64,000 nucleotides of DNA. Source: Lachnospiraceae bacterium. GTDB lineage: Bacteria; Bacillota; Clostridia; Lachnospirales; Lachnospiraceae. Below are positions 49,933 to 58,426 of this stretch, piece after piece. A program made the translations under genes and the position numbers. The notes beneath the pieces were generated by a model. It was given only the letters and a program-made list of their open reading frames with translations, was not told the origin of the DNA and ran no database searches. The stretch lies in NCBI GenBank assembly GCA_024696005.1, contig JAILHF010000023.1, forward strand, positions 38,525 to 102,524. The letters run 5' to 3'. Position 1 is the stretch's first letter, and each line of letters starts with the position of its first letter.

Positions 49933-52357
49933 TTCTGATCCTCCAAATCTCTATGCTTTCTATCTTCCTGACTACAAGTGACATGACTGCTGCGATGACG
50001 ATCGTTATGAATGCCAGCCATCCTACGGCAAGACCGAATCCGCCGGTCAGTTCCCATCCCGTAAGGCCGATCATCTGCTTGAACAACACTCCGCTGAGGT
50101 AAGAGACTGCTGTAGGTGTAAGCACGACGGCCAACAGGCAAGCCGCTCCGAATATGATCATCATCCTTAAGAAATGCCAGCCCTTTGTGCTCCTGTCATC
50201 GATCCCCGTACCTGTAAGAAGTGCCAGCTCTGCTTCCTCATCCTTCATGAAGATCGTCTGATACATCACTGTCAGGAAGCCAAGGATGCACGCAACCACA
50301 ATGACAAATGCATTTCGCATGAAGCTGAACATCGTATCATACAAGCCCAGGAAGGATGCGACAAATTCCTGATCCGTCATGTAATCATCGGGAAACATCT
50401 CCTGCAGTCGCTGTCGGTATGCATCTTTTTCTTTCTCGGGAGCATCCAGCGTAAACCCTATGCTGTTCCATCCTGCTCCCGCAGCTGCATCCTTGAATTC
50501 CTTTGACATGTACACCTGTTTTCCGTTGATATTTGACATTCGGTCAACAAACCCGGTGATCACAAACTCCTCTTCCGCTTCGTGTGAGGAAAGCCTGTCT
50601 TCCGACAGCTTTTCATACCGTATCGTCACCTTATCACCAATGGAAAGTCCCTTTGATTCCGCCGTATACTGATCGATCAGGACCTCCTTTTCCAGCAGAG
50701 GATACCTGCTTCCCTCCCGGATCCTGAGCCCTTCGGGATCAAAGTTGAAATATATCGTCACGTCCTCTTCTTCGTCACCAAATACTAATGTCGAATTCTG
50801 ATTGTTTACCATTTCGATCTTTGCCGGGATGCCTTCCTTCTCCATGAGGCCGTCAAACTGCCTCAACATGACATCCGCCCTGCCGGTTCCGAGCGAAAGC
50901 TCCTCATTTGTTTTCTCCGTCAGATTGAGGACGAAGTCCATCTGCTTAAAGGGATAATATTTATATAAAAAGTCCGCGCTGATGACCGATTCCCGTATCA
51001 TGATGCTCATGAGCACAACGATGCAGCCTGCCGTATATGCAACAAAGAGAAGGATGTATTTCTTAAAACCTCCCATGATATCTTTAAGGGCCAAAAACAG
51101 AGGCAAGGACATTTTTCTGCTTCTGTTAAGCTGCAATCTCTCTCCCCGTCGTATTCCGTCTGCTCTGGTCTCCCCATGCAGCACATCCATGACGGAGATC
51201 TTATCGATCCTTCTCATGGAATGCATGATATAAAGAATGATGAATACCGTCACAAGCATTGCGGAAAGTATGGCTACCACATAATCGCCGGTTCCGAAGG
51301 TATAGGAGATATTATAGAAAAACTTGTCTACCAGCTTACCTCCGACGATCAATCCGATCAGGCATCCCGCCACGGAACCGACCGCGGCAAATGCGATGTA
51401 TTTAGCGGCAAGCAGCCAGCGGAAGGAGATCGAGTCGGTGCCGAGCGCCTTCATGATTCCCAGTTCCCGTTCTTCTTTCTTTACGGCTGCTTTTATCGTA
51501 AAGCTTATGGCAAAAAACACAATGATGAGCATGAATATGCATGCCATTACCAGGAAAAACGATACTAACAGAGAAACCAGCATCTGATTACTCTTTGTGA
51601 CTCCGTTGGACTGTCCCAAATAATGCGGATAATCTTCAAGCGGCTTATAATTGTTTATCAGAGCGCTGATCTTTTCCTCCGGCTCCCCTTCTGCGGCGTT
51701 CCTTTGCACGGTAAACAGCCAGTTCTTGGCCGGGGACTCTTTGCTCAGCACCTCATAATCAGGCTCCGAAACAATGAACCTGTAGATATAATCCATCGAC
51801 GGGTCCCTGGTGATATGCGAGATATTCAGCTCATAGATATTCCCCATCTGGGTGGTCAGCCTGAGCTTATCTCCGATTTTTAATCCGCTGAGTGCAGCAT
51901 ACCTTCCCGTTATGGCAATGTTACCGTTCTCAACATAAAACGGCTGATTGTCTTCCGTGTACATCAGATCCATGTCAAAGGTCTGGGGTGAAAGAAAGAG
52001 TACAGCGGTCGAAAGGCTGTTCCTGAGTCTGTCGTAGTCCTCTTCCATGCCCTCATAACTCAGGTTTGTGATATCCAGGCGTATTCCTTCGATATGTCCG
52101 AACTTCGCATCCGGGTATTTCTGTTTTACAGCATCCTCATAAGCTGTTAATTCCAGTTCCCTGTTTCTCTCTATATAGGCGCACACATAATCATGGGGAT
52201 TGACCCTTTCCTCCGTCAGCTTTGTGCCGCGGAAATCCACATAGATCAGAAAACCGCTGATGGCCGCAAGGGAGGAAACAATGATCATGAAGAGAAACAG
52301 GATAACATTAAGTCCTTTGCTTTCTTTCAGGTCTTTTTTTATCATTCTGAAAAACAT
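49925..52357 (-). CDS. FtsX-family ABC permease, module E
   Basis: About 810 residues. One N-terminal helix (about 18-38), a large extracellular domain (about 45-240), a three-helix FtsX core (about 250-400), another helix near 440-465, a second extracellular domain (about 470-660) and a second FtsX core to the end. I chose MFFRMIKKDLKES because AGGAG lies 8 nt upstream. The layout fits BceB-like or MacB-like permeases for antimicrobial peptides or envelope lipids. Confidence 0.9.
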   Translation of the reverse strand: MFFRMIKKDLKESKGLNVILFLFMIIVSSLAAISGFLIYVDFRGTKLTEERVNPHDYVCAYIERNRELELTAYEDAVKQKYPDAKFGHIEGIRLDITNLSYEGMEEDYDRLRNSLSTAVLFLSPQTFDMDLMYTEDNQPFYVENGNIAITGRYAALSGLKIGDKLRLTTQMGNIYELNISHITRDPSMDYIYRFIVSEPDYEVLSKESPAKNWLFTVQRNAAEGEPEEKISALINNYKPLEDYPHYLGQSNGVTKSNQMLVSLLVSFFLVMACIFMLIIVFFAISFTIKAAVKKEERELGIMKALGTDSISFRWLLAAKYIAFAAVGSVAGCLIGLIVGGKLVDKFFYNISYTFGTGDYVVAILSAMLVTVFIILYIMHSMRRIDKISVMDVLHGETRADGIRRGERLQLNRSRKMSLPLFLALKDIMGGFKKYILLFVAYTAGCIVVLMSIMIRESVISADFLYKYYPFKQMDFVLNLTEKTNEELSLGTGRADVMLRQFDGLMEKEGIPAKIEMVNNQNSTLVFGDEEEDVTIYFNFDPEGLRIREGSRYPLLEKEVLIDQYTAESKGLSIGDKVTIRYEKLSEDRLSSHEAEEEFVITGFVDRMSNINGKQVYMSKEFKDAAAGAGWNSIGFTLDAPEKEKDAYRQRLQEMFPDDYMTDQEFVASFLGLYDTMFSFMRNAFVIVVACILGFLTVMYQTIFMKDEEAELALLTGTGIDDRSTKGWHFLRMMIIFGAACLLAVVLTPTAVSYLSGVLFKQMIGLTGWELTGGFGLAVGWLAFITIVIAAVMSLVVRKIESIEIWRIRNE

Positions 52358-52404
52358 TGGCGTATCTCCTGTTTTTTGTAGTATCCGGCTCCGATCTTGT
52401 TGTG

Positions 52405-52440
52405 AGTATACTATGCCACTTTTTAAAAAGTACTTAAAAA
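52405..52440 (-). promoter_or_regulatory. Regulated promoter of module E: -10 box with 11-bp direct repeat
   Basis: Minus-strand TTTTTAAGTAC (52440-52430) and TTTTTAAAAAG (52429-52419) are consecutive 11-mers sharing TTTTTAA; TATACT (52410-52405) follows 8 bp later. There is no -35 consensus, so the repeat probably holds an activating response regulator. The second copy also forms the perfect 12-bp palindrome CTTTTTAAAAAG (52430-52419). Confidence 0.6.
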
Positions 52441-52443
52441 AAC

Positions 52444-52472
52444 AAAAAAAGAGCACCAAAGACATGGAGCTC
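52444..52472 (-). terminator. Rho-independent terminator after the NADH pyrophosphatase gene
   Basis: A stem of eight base positions with one mismatch (52472-52465 with 52458-52451) precedes seven T residues (52450-52444) on the minus strand. A second inverted repeat, AAGCCTGAC/GTCAGGCTT, lies just upstream of it at 52484-52509. Confidence 0.75.
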
Positions 52473-52501
52473 AAGTCACTGACAAGCCTGACCTTCAGGC
52501 G

Positions 52502-53323
52502 TCAGGCTTCCCTGCCTTCCCTAAACATTCGCATCATTTCGTTGGTAAGGCTTAAAGCGTTTGGCTGCAGAACGATATCTTCCCTTTTTACCCATTCGGC
52601 ATATTTGAGCTCATTTTGATCCATCCGGATCTCGCCATCATCTGCCGCGTCACAGAAATAGCCCACAAGAATGTCCTGTGCCATGCCCCAGGGCTGTGAC
52701 TTGTAATATCTGATATTGCAGACTTTAATTCCGGTTTCTTCCATGACTTCTCTGGCCACGGTTTCCTCAAGCGTTTCACCGATCTCGGTAAATCCGGCAA
52801 CAAGAGCGTTGTGTGCATATCCTCTGTTATACCGGGTGATCAGAAGGCAGTCGCCCTTCGTGACACCCACTATGACGGCCGGGTTGATCCGGGGATATAT
52901 GGTGTTTCCGCATTCCGGACAAATGAGAGCGCGTTCCTTTTCACTGTGGATCAGCTTTTTGCCGCATCTTCCACAGTACCTGTTATCGGCATACCAGCGC
53001 CACAAATGATAGGCCGTGAAAGCGGCAAACACTTCTTTGCCGGAGCAGATATCCCTTAATTCCCTGACCGATCTGTATGCATGACCTTCCTTTTGAAGAT
53101 CAGATTCGTCAAGAGCCAGAAAGAATCGTGTATCGTCTACGGAAAAAAGATATATGCATTGCTGGCCCCCGGCGTCCGAACCGCGGGTGAATGTAACCGT
53201 GCCATTCTCTTCTTTTATCAGCAAACGGCCGTCTGCATCGTAGAAGAGACAGACATCATCGCCGGTCATCTCCCGGTTGCTGAATTCATTATATAGTTTG
53301 CTTGGATAGATGTCCTGTATCAT
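52502..53323 (-). CDS. nudC: NAD(+)/NADH pyrophosphatase (NudC type)
   Basis: 273 residues. An N-terminal domain is followed by a zinc ribbon (CGRCGKK near 119-125 and CPECG near 137-141), then the Nudix box GFTEIGETLEETVAREVMEETGI near 174-196 and the NudC signature SQPWGMAQDILVGYF near 207-221 (SQPWPFP in E. coli). The enzyme cuts NADH or NAD and can remove NAD caps from RNA. Ends in a terminator at 52444-52472. Confidence 0.92.
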   Translation of the reverse strand: MIQDIYPSKLYNEFSNREMTGDDVCLFYDADGRLLIKEENGTVTFTRGSDAGGQQCIYLFSVDDTRFFLALDESDLQKEGHAYRSVRELRDICSGKEVFAAFTAYHLWRWYADNRYCGRCGKKLIHSEKERALICPECGNTIYPRINPAVIVGVTKGDCLLITRYNRGYAHNALVAGFTEIGETLEETVAREVMEETGIKVCNIRYYKSQPWGMAQDILVGYFCDAADDGEIRMDQNELKYAEWVKREDIVLQPNALSLTNEMMRMFREGREA

Positions 53324-53360
53324 GACGAATCCTCATTTCTTTGCCGGGCTCAAGGCTGCT

Positions 53361-53663
53361 TCATGCCTCATAATCCATGCAGGTCCTTGAATCGGTAAAC
53401 GGTCTTACCTTGCCATCAGCCACAGCCACATGAGCCGGATGCGTTGAATAGCCTTTCAAAGCATCTTCATCCTCAAAAGTTGAGTCCAGCATCAGGTCAC
53501 AATTTGAGCCGGGCAGGGGCTTGATATTGACCTTGATCTCGATCAGTCCGGGAATCTGTCCCTTAAGTCCTTCCAATCCCTCTTTGATGCCGGCTTTGAT
53601 CTCGGCTGCCTGAGTGGCGGAGTATTCTTCTTTCAGTTTCCAGAGTATGACATGTTTTACCAT
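53361..53663 (-). CDS. Dabb-family stress-responsive A/B-barrel protein
   Basis: 100 residues, one ferredoxin-like barrel. VKHVILWKLKEE at the start, GLKGQIPGLIEIKVNI near 34-49 and STHPAHVAV near 73-81 are the Dabb motifs. Dimeric barrels of this family have varied or unknown roles. The start follows AAGGAGG. Confidence 0.88.
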   Translation of the reverse strand: MVKHVILWKLKEEYSATQAAEIKAGIKEGLEGLKGQIPGLIEIKVNIKPLPGSNCDLMLDSTFEDEDALKGYSTHPAHVAVADGKVRPFTDSRTCMDYEA

Positions 53664-53773
53664 GGACGGCCTCCTTATATATGCGTTGACGTCACATATT
53701 ATAGCACGTAGGGACAGAGAAAAAAACACCTGACTCATATCGCCCCCTTATCGATGCCGGCTGTGACGAAATA

Positions 53774-53911
53774 ATGATAATACGACTGTACCACCTGTAT
53801 CCGTCAGAATCGCTGGGGCCTTTCATGCTTGTGACAAAAGAGTTGACGAAAAAACGCATCCGGATGGGATTCGAAGACGGAAAAAGGTTTCTTGAGGAAA
53901 CAGAAGGATAG
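53774..53911 (+). pseudogene. Short 45-codon open frame, possible gene remnant
   Basis: An open frame in the 340-bp gap between the Dabb and HAD genes. It contains LGPFMLVTKELTKKRIRMGF and ends EDGKRFLEETEG. There is no ribosome site. It may be the C-terminal end of a lost gene. The rest of the gap shows only a TATAAT upstream of the Dabb gene. Confidence 0.2.
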
Positions 53912-54005
53912 GCTTATTGCCGTGCTAAAATTCAAAAACTCGTTTTAATGGGATAATCATCCAGGCCGATCGGCATCAGATTCATGGGTTCATGTTATTC
54001 TCAGC

Positions 54006-54656
54006 TCAAAGGAGGAGCATTTCTTCCAATTCCTTTGCCGTGTTTGCAAAGGTCACGGCACCGGCCTTTTCAAGGACATCCCTGTCCCGGAAGCCCCAAA
54101 GCACGGTTATCATCTCAAGCCCGGAATGAAATGCCGTTGCCAGATCCACGTCGGAATCCCCGATGTAGACTGCTTCCTGCTTTTCAACTCCCAGTTCTTT
54201 CAGCGCAATATCCACAAGGTCGGCCGCCGGTTTTCTGGGAATTCCTTCTCTGGATCCCACACTCGCATCAAACAAACCGTCGAAATATCTGTTTACAAGT
54301 GCTTTTACATTGGGATCGCTCTTGTTGGACACAACCGCCGTCTTTATCCCCTTTTGCTTGAGGACCTTAAGCAGCTCCGGAATACCCTCATAGGCTTTTG
54401 TCTTTTCGGCACTGTGAAGCGGATAATACTTCTTATGCTCTTCCAGAACCCCGGCTTCCTCCTCCGGTGAAGTCCCCTCCGGAACACTCAGGTGGATAAG
54501 CTGTATCATGCCGTTTCCGAGAAAAGCTCTGATCTCCTCACGTTTCCGTTTCGGAAAGCCTTGCAGCTGAAGCGAATGGTTTACGCTGTCAGCCAGATCA
54601 TCAAGGGTATCAAGGATCGTGCCGTCCATGTCAAAGATCACTGCCTTATGCTGCAT
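54006..54656 (-). CDS. HAD-family hydrolase (phosphoglycolate-phosphatase-like)
   Basis: 216 residues. Motif I FDMDGTILDT (nucleophile Asp9 in DxD), motif II TAVVSNKSDPNVK near 111-123 and motif IV EAVYIGDSDVDL near 156-167 are intact. A helical cap domain follows motif I. Small-molecule phosphatases of this type act on phosphoglycolate or nucleotides. Confidence 0.9.
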   Translation of the reverse strand: MQHKAVIFDMDGTILDTLDDLADSVNHSLQLQGFPKRKREEIRAFLGNGMIQLIHLSVPEGTSPEEEAGVLEEHKKYYPLHSAEKTKAYEGIPELLKVLKQKGIKTAVVSNKSDPNVKALVNRYFDGLFDASVGSREGIPRKPAADLVDIALKELGVEKQEAVYIGDSDVDLATAFHSGLEMITVLWGFRDRDVLEKAGAVTFANTAKELEEMLLL

Positions 54657-54704
54657 GTCTGATCAACTCCTTCATTTTTTTCTCTTCATGGTCATTACGA
54701 TCCC

Positions 54705-55089
54705 CTATTCAACGATGCAGTACTCAAGGTAATCATCCACAGCTATTTCAATCACTTCCTCAGGGATCACCTCTTCATGGCATACCCACTGACTCTCCAT
54801 CGCATGTGTGAACTTGTCTTTATCCAGCAGATACAGGTATCCTTTTCCGCCGTAATCCGGATGACAATTTCGAAACACCATCCTGTCTCCGTATTCCGGA
54901 AGCATGATCCGTTCGGCCGTTTTGCTGTCACCAACACAGCCCAATGCGAAGCAGATCGCCATTATCCTGTTGCTGGTAGCGTATACGGGCCTTCTGGCAT
55001 CCCGCCGCATAGCCGGTATCATGCGCCTGCATGGGAACAAGTTTATCAAGTCTTTTGGGACTGCCATGATATAAGTATTCCTTGGGCAT
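54705..55089 (-). pseudogene. Frameshifted gene of unknown function (1-bp insertion)
   Basis: The frame starts MPKEYLYHGSPKRLDKLVPM at 55089 behind GGGAGG and continues in another frame as VYATSNRIMAICFALGC to the stop at 54705. Removing one C from the CCC run at 54987-54989 joins the frames into 127 codons reading CQKAVYATSNR without a break. Either the gene is broken or there is a sequencing error. The YHGSPKRLDKLVP start recalls small ADP-ribosyltransferase-like proteins, but this is weak. Confidence 0.7.
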
Positions 55090-55122
55090 GAACACCTCCC
55101 ACAGCTCTTTGCTCAAAAAAAT

Positions 55123-55446
55123 TCACTGATTCTTTGCCAGGATGATGTTGTACGCAACGATCAGTCCGATCGTGATCACCACCACGCCCAGATACGGGAT
55201 CACAAACCAGGCGGAATTCTGCTCAAGGAACAGAAACGGAACACCCAATCCTTCCAGTAGCACAGCATATACAAGCCAAAGACCGGATACGGAATGGTTA
55301 TATTTCTTTACATCTTTTACTTCAGGCGGCCTGACACCCGCAAAGAACCCGACAGCTTCCTTTGCGTTCCGGGCCCAGATGCTGATCCCGACAAAGATAA
55401 GTGCTACCAGACTCCAGATAACAAATCCTATAATCATTTCCTGCAA
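55123..55446 (-). CDS. Small membrane protein, SdpI/DUF3784-like
   Basis: 107 residues with three hydrophobic segments (about 5-25, 50-75, 79-102). The ISIWARNAKEAVGFFAGVRPPEVKDVKKYN segment between them, with a Lys/Tyr-Asn end, recalls DUF3784 and SdpI-type proteins. Function unknown. Confidence 0.7.
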   Translation of the reverse strand: MQEMIIGFVIWSLVALIFVGISIWARNAKEAVGFFAGVRPPEVKDVKKYNHSVSGLWLVYAVLLEGLGVPFLFLEQNSAWFVIPYLGVVVITIGLIVAYNIILAKNQ

Positions 55447-55493
55447 GCCTCCTTCCGTCCCTACTCCGTTATTTCAATCAGATTCCCTTCCAG

Positions 55494-55925
55494 TCATGAA
55501 CTCTGTCCCCCGGACTCCGCTTTTTTTGCTCCGCATTCCGTGCAGAATTTTCCGGTATTCTTTGTTTTGCAGCCGGGACATATCCACTCAGCCGGCATGG
55601 CATTATAGCCTGTGACCATACTCCCCTGCTGATAAGACCAGAAAGGCCCATCTGTCTGAAGGGGTGCGCTGACTTGTTTCCAAAAATCGTCCGCTATCGC
55701 TTCCACTAAATTCTCATCCGCTATCGCGACATATTCAAGCGGACTGTCCGGATTCAGATAAACTCGGGGCACTTCCCTGGGATCATACTTTTTCTCCCAG
55801 ATAAGCAGATACTTCTTGCCTTCGTACCAATGATGGTATGTGCTCTGCCGTACCCGCTCGTCCGTTTCATCATACAGAACATAATCATCTTCCGACTTCT
55901 TATGCAGCTTATCCGACAAAGCCAT
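55494..55925 (-). CDS. Zinc-ribbon-tailed protein of unknown function
   Basis: 143 residues. A soluble N-terminal region (about 1-105) rich in aromatic residues and a C-terminal zinc ribbon (CPGCKTKNTGKFCTECGA near 118-135). The ribbon is the generic double CxxC type. No catalytic motif. Function unknown. Confidence 0.7.
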   Translation of the reverse strand: MALSDKLHKKSEDDYVLYDETDERVRQSTYHHWYEGKKYLLIWEKKYDPREVPRVYLNPDSPLEYVAIADENLVEAIADDFWKQVSAPLQTDGPFWSYQQGSMVTGYNAMPAEWICPGCKTKNTGKFCTECGAKKAESGGQSS

Positions 55926-55954
55926 TGTTCCCCTCCCCTCGCATGTCCGGCAGA

Positions 55955-56185
55955 TCAGCCGATGTTCACAAATCTCTTCTGCTTCTTTCCGTCCCGTTCT
56001 ACGGTCTCATTCCACATCTCCGCCGGGCGTATCCATATCCCGCCATCCCCATACAGAGCCTTATACACCACCATGGGCTCCTGCGTCTCACTATGACGGG
56101 CTATGCCTATCACTTCATATTCATTTCCCTTAAAGTGGCGGTAACGGCCACAGGGAATGGATCGTATTGCTTCTTCGTAAGTCAT
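55955..56185 (-). CDS. DUF1653 family small protein
   Basis: 76 residues. GRYRHFKGNEYEVIGIARHSET is the start of the DUF1653 fold, and VVYKALYGDGGIWIRP completes it. The start MTYEEAIRS was selected because AGGAGAG precedes it. It is a small beta-barrel domain of unknown biochemical role. Overlaps nothing; 7 bp from the VOC gene. Confidence 0.85.
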   Translation of the reverse strand: MTYEEAIRSIPCGRYRHFKGNEYEVIGIARHSETQEPMVVYKALYGDGGIWIRPAEMWNETVERDGKKQKRFVNIG

Positions 56186-56192
56186 ATGGTTT

Positions 56193-56573
56193 TTATCTCT
56201 CCTGAAAAAACTCGATCTCTTCCCCAAGCGGTCCGAAACAAAAGGCCATCCTCGCCGGAAATTCAGGTTCGGAAGCTATCACGATATCATTAGGCTCTAT
56301 GAACACTTCATATCCGGCTTCCCTGACTATCGCAACGATTCCATCCACGTCATCCGTCGCAAAAGCAATATGCCGCAATGCTCCTTTGGTCTTTATGCCC
56401 GCTCCGTTACTGAATATCTCAAGCATTACATTCCCGGCATCGATCATGATGCCTTCCGGCCATTCCCTGACAATGCCGAACCCAAGCAGCTCGATATAAA
56501 AGGACTTCGCTCTGTCGAATTCTTCTTTTGTCCCGCATTTTAACGAAATGTGATGCACTCCCTTGATCATCAT
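56193..56573 (-). CDS. VOC/glyoxalase-superfamily protein
   Basis: 126 residues, one VOC domain: KGVHHISLKCG start, SFYIELLGFGIVREW near 24-38, LRHIAFATDDVDGIV near 74-88 and FCFGPLGEEIEFFQ at the C-terminus. Metal ligands His6, Glu52-type and Glu120-type are plausible. Function could be glyoxalase, dioxygenase or drug binding. Confidence 0.87.
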   Translation of the reverse strand: MMIKGVHHISLKCGTKEEFDRAKSFYIELLGFGIVREWPEGIMIDAGNVMLEIFSNGAGIKTKGALRHIAFATDDVDGIVAIVREAGYEVFIEPNDIVIASEPEFPARMAFCFGPLGEEIEFFQER

Positions 56574-56621
56574 AGCAGCTATCCCCAGGCAGAACAACGA
56601 CTGCCTGCAAATGCAATCGGT

Positions 56622-56849
56622 TTATTGATATCCACATCCTGTCTTTACAGGCCCTTCCACACCGGATTCATACTGCGCCTTAAAAGCCATGTTGATATCT
56701 CTTATCTCCCTCTTGCCATCAATATAATCCCGGTACATATCCGCAAGCCCGGCCATGCAGCCGTCACAGGAGCCGTTTATGTTCCCTATGGATTCCGCAA
56801 CTATGCGTTCACGCTCTTCTCTTGTGGTATCTTTTATAAGAATGCTCAT
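56622..56849 (-). CDS. Small conserved protein of unknown function
   Basis: 75 residues, start MSILIKDTTREERER after GGGGAGG. INGSCDGCMAGLADMYRDYIDGK contains a CxxC pair, followed by IRDINMAFKAQYESGVEG. I recall similar small proteins in Lachnospiraceae but know no function. The upstream frame to 56906 lies inside the next gene and is not used. Confidence 0.75.
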   Translation of the reverse strand: MSILIKDTTREERERIVAESIGNINGSCDGCMAGLADMYRDYIDGKREIRDINMAFKAQYESGVEGPVKTGCGYQ

Positions 56850-56872
56850 ACGCCCCTCCCCTATATATAGCA

Positions 56873-57523
56873 TCACTCTTTTGCTTGAGCAACTCCTCTT
56901 TCCCATGCATATGCAAGCATATCAATGCCCGGAAGTCCATTTCGAAGATTTTCTACTTCCTTTATGCAAAAAGCAAGCGCTTCCGTTATATACTCATCTG
57001 ACATCTCTTTTGTAAAGAAGAAGATCGGTTCTTCCGCCACGGGCACGAAGTAGGAACACATGTCTGCCATGAGTTTTGACGTATCAAAGGAATCGATCTG
57101 ATTGATATCCTCATTCTCAAAATCTTCCGGAATGACCAGATCATTCTCCAGGCGGTATTTCGTAACAACATGATGATTCACGATAGAGTAATCTCTATGC
57201 AAGCGCTCCACGTTACCCGGGATCATCGGATTCCAGTGATATCTGTCATATACATAATGCCTGTACAGAGCATCCTGAACCAGGTGAAGATAATAGCCCA
57301 GATACAGATCATCCGCCAGCATGCGCTCCCCAAACATCTGTCTGTACCGGTCGAAATCGTAGCACTTCTTTTTCCCATCCGATACATTTACTTTGAGGTG
57401 GGATTTCCCGTAAGAGCCTGCATCAACCAGGACAGATCCGAACTTCAGCCTGTTTGTATCATTAAAGTTTATGCTTTTTGTCAGCTCATTTGTTATTGCC
57501 AGATGAACAACACTGGACGCCAT
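56873..57523 (-). CDS. Zinc-dependent phospholipase C-like protein
   Basis: 216 residues, all-alpha. ASSVVHLAITNEL at the start (His7), KFGSVLVDAGSYGKSH near 27-42 (Asp and His ligands) and DDLYLGYYLHLVQDALYRHYVYDRYH near 71-95 (His and Asp ligands; written here as a span) fit the PLC/S1-P1 zinc fold. Bacterial relatives are often called zinc-dependent PLC-like hydrolases. No signal peptide. Confidence 0.72.
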   Translation of the reverse strand: MASSVVHLAITNELTKSINFNDTNRLKFGSVLVDAGSYGKSHLKVNVSDGKKKCYDFDRYRQMFGERMLADDLYLGYYLHLVQDALYRHYVYDRYHWNPMIPGNVERLHRDYSIVNHHVVTKYRLENDLVIPEDFENEDINQIDSFDTSKLMADMCSYFVPVAEEPIFFFTKEMSDEYITEALAFCIKEVENLRNGLPGIDMLAYAWERGVAQAKE

Positions 57524-57720
57524 GTCATTCCCCTTCCCCCATTGGCTTATCCCCTTGCAGGTCCGCCATGCGTCTACAGCCAGAATTATAACATAACAGA
57601 GCCGGGAAGACCACCCATTATATCAAGCCGGATTTTTATTGTTTTTTTCTTGAAGCCGCCATGCTATAATGAATCGATATAAATGATTTAAGAGCAAATC
57701 GCAGTTTGAAAGGAAAACGC

Positions 57721-58242
57721 ATGAACGTATTGGTTGAAACAGAAAGATTGTTGATTTCCGAAATGACCATGGCCATGGTCATGGACGTCCATAAGAATTC
57801 CCTGGATGAGGACACAAGAAGATTCGTACCGGATGAAGTCTTTGAAACGCCGGAAGACGCAAAAGAAACGGTGGAGTTCCTGATGTCCCGATATGGTTCC
57901 ACGGATGGTCCCCTGGTCTACGCATTGATCCTGAAAGACGGAAATGCAAATATCGGGTATGTTCAGCTTGTCCCCATCGGAGAAGGCAAATGGGAAATAG
58001 GCTATCATGTGGCAAAAGCATATACCCGCAAGGGCTATGCAACAGAAGCGGTAACGGCATTCCTTCCGGTCATGGCAAAAAGAGTCGGGACAGAAGAAGT
58101 ATATGGGATCCGGCTTTTGGAAAATGCTGCCTCCGGACGGGTTTTGGAAAAGTGCGGTTTTGAAACCTTCTTTGTCGGAGAAGGGGGATATCACGATGGC
58201 GTATATGAGATAAGCAAAAGTGTTTGGAAAGCTCCGCTCTAA
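57721..58242 (+). CDS. GNAT-family N-acetyltransferase, RimJ/RimL type
   Basis: 173 residues: VLVETERLLISEMT start, then WEIGYHVAKAYTRKGYATEA near 86-105 (acetyl-CoA loop R-K-G-Y-A) and NAASGRVLEKCGFE near 133-146. Start ATG at 57721 behind GAAAGGAA. It lies on the plus strand next to a broken HD gene, and the two overlap by only a few bases. Confidence 0.88.
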   Translation: MNVLVETERLLISEMTMAMVMDVHKNSLDEDTRRFVPDEVFETPEDAKETVEFLMSRYGSTDGPLVYALILKDGNANIGYVQLVPIGEGKWEIGYHVAKAYTRKGYATEAVTAFLPVMAKRVGTEEVYGIRLLENAASGRVLEKCGFETFFVGEGGYHDGVYEISKSVWKAPL

Positions 58243-58426
58243 CCAAGGTCCTTGCGTTTTCATTATTCTTCGTATCAAAGAGCTTATGATCATCAGCATC
58301 ATGCAGAAGTGCTGCCAATGCAACTATCATCCTGTCACATCCGTTTTTGTGATCCGCTAAATACATGGCTACTTTATACACACGCATTGCATGACCTGTA
58401 TCATGATTCATATCCGCGTTCCCGCG
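58243..58426 (-). pseudogene. HD phosphohydrolase remnant
   Basis: On the minus strand an open stretch reads RGNADMNHDTGHAMRVYKVA, then ALAALLHDADDHKLFDTKNN, matching the N-terminal third of HD-domain phosphohydrolases with both catalytic HD elements. Upstream it meets a stop codon, and downstream it runs into the 3' end of the acetyltransferase on the other strand. Both ends of the gene are missing, so it is a decayed fragment. Confidence 0.6.
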
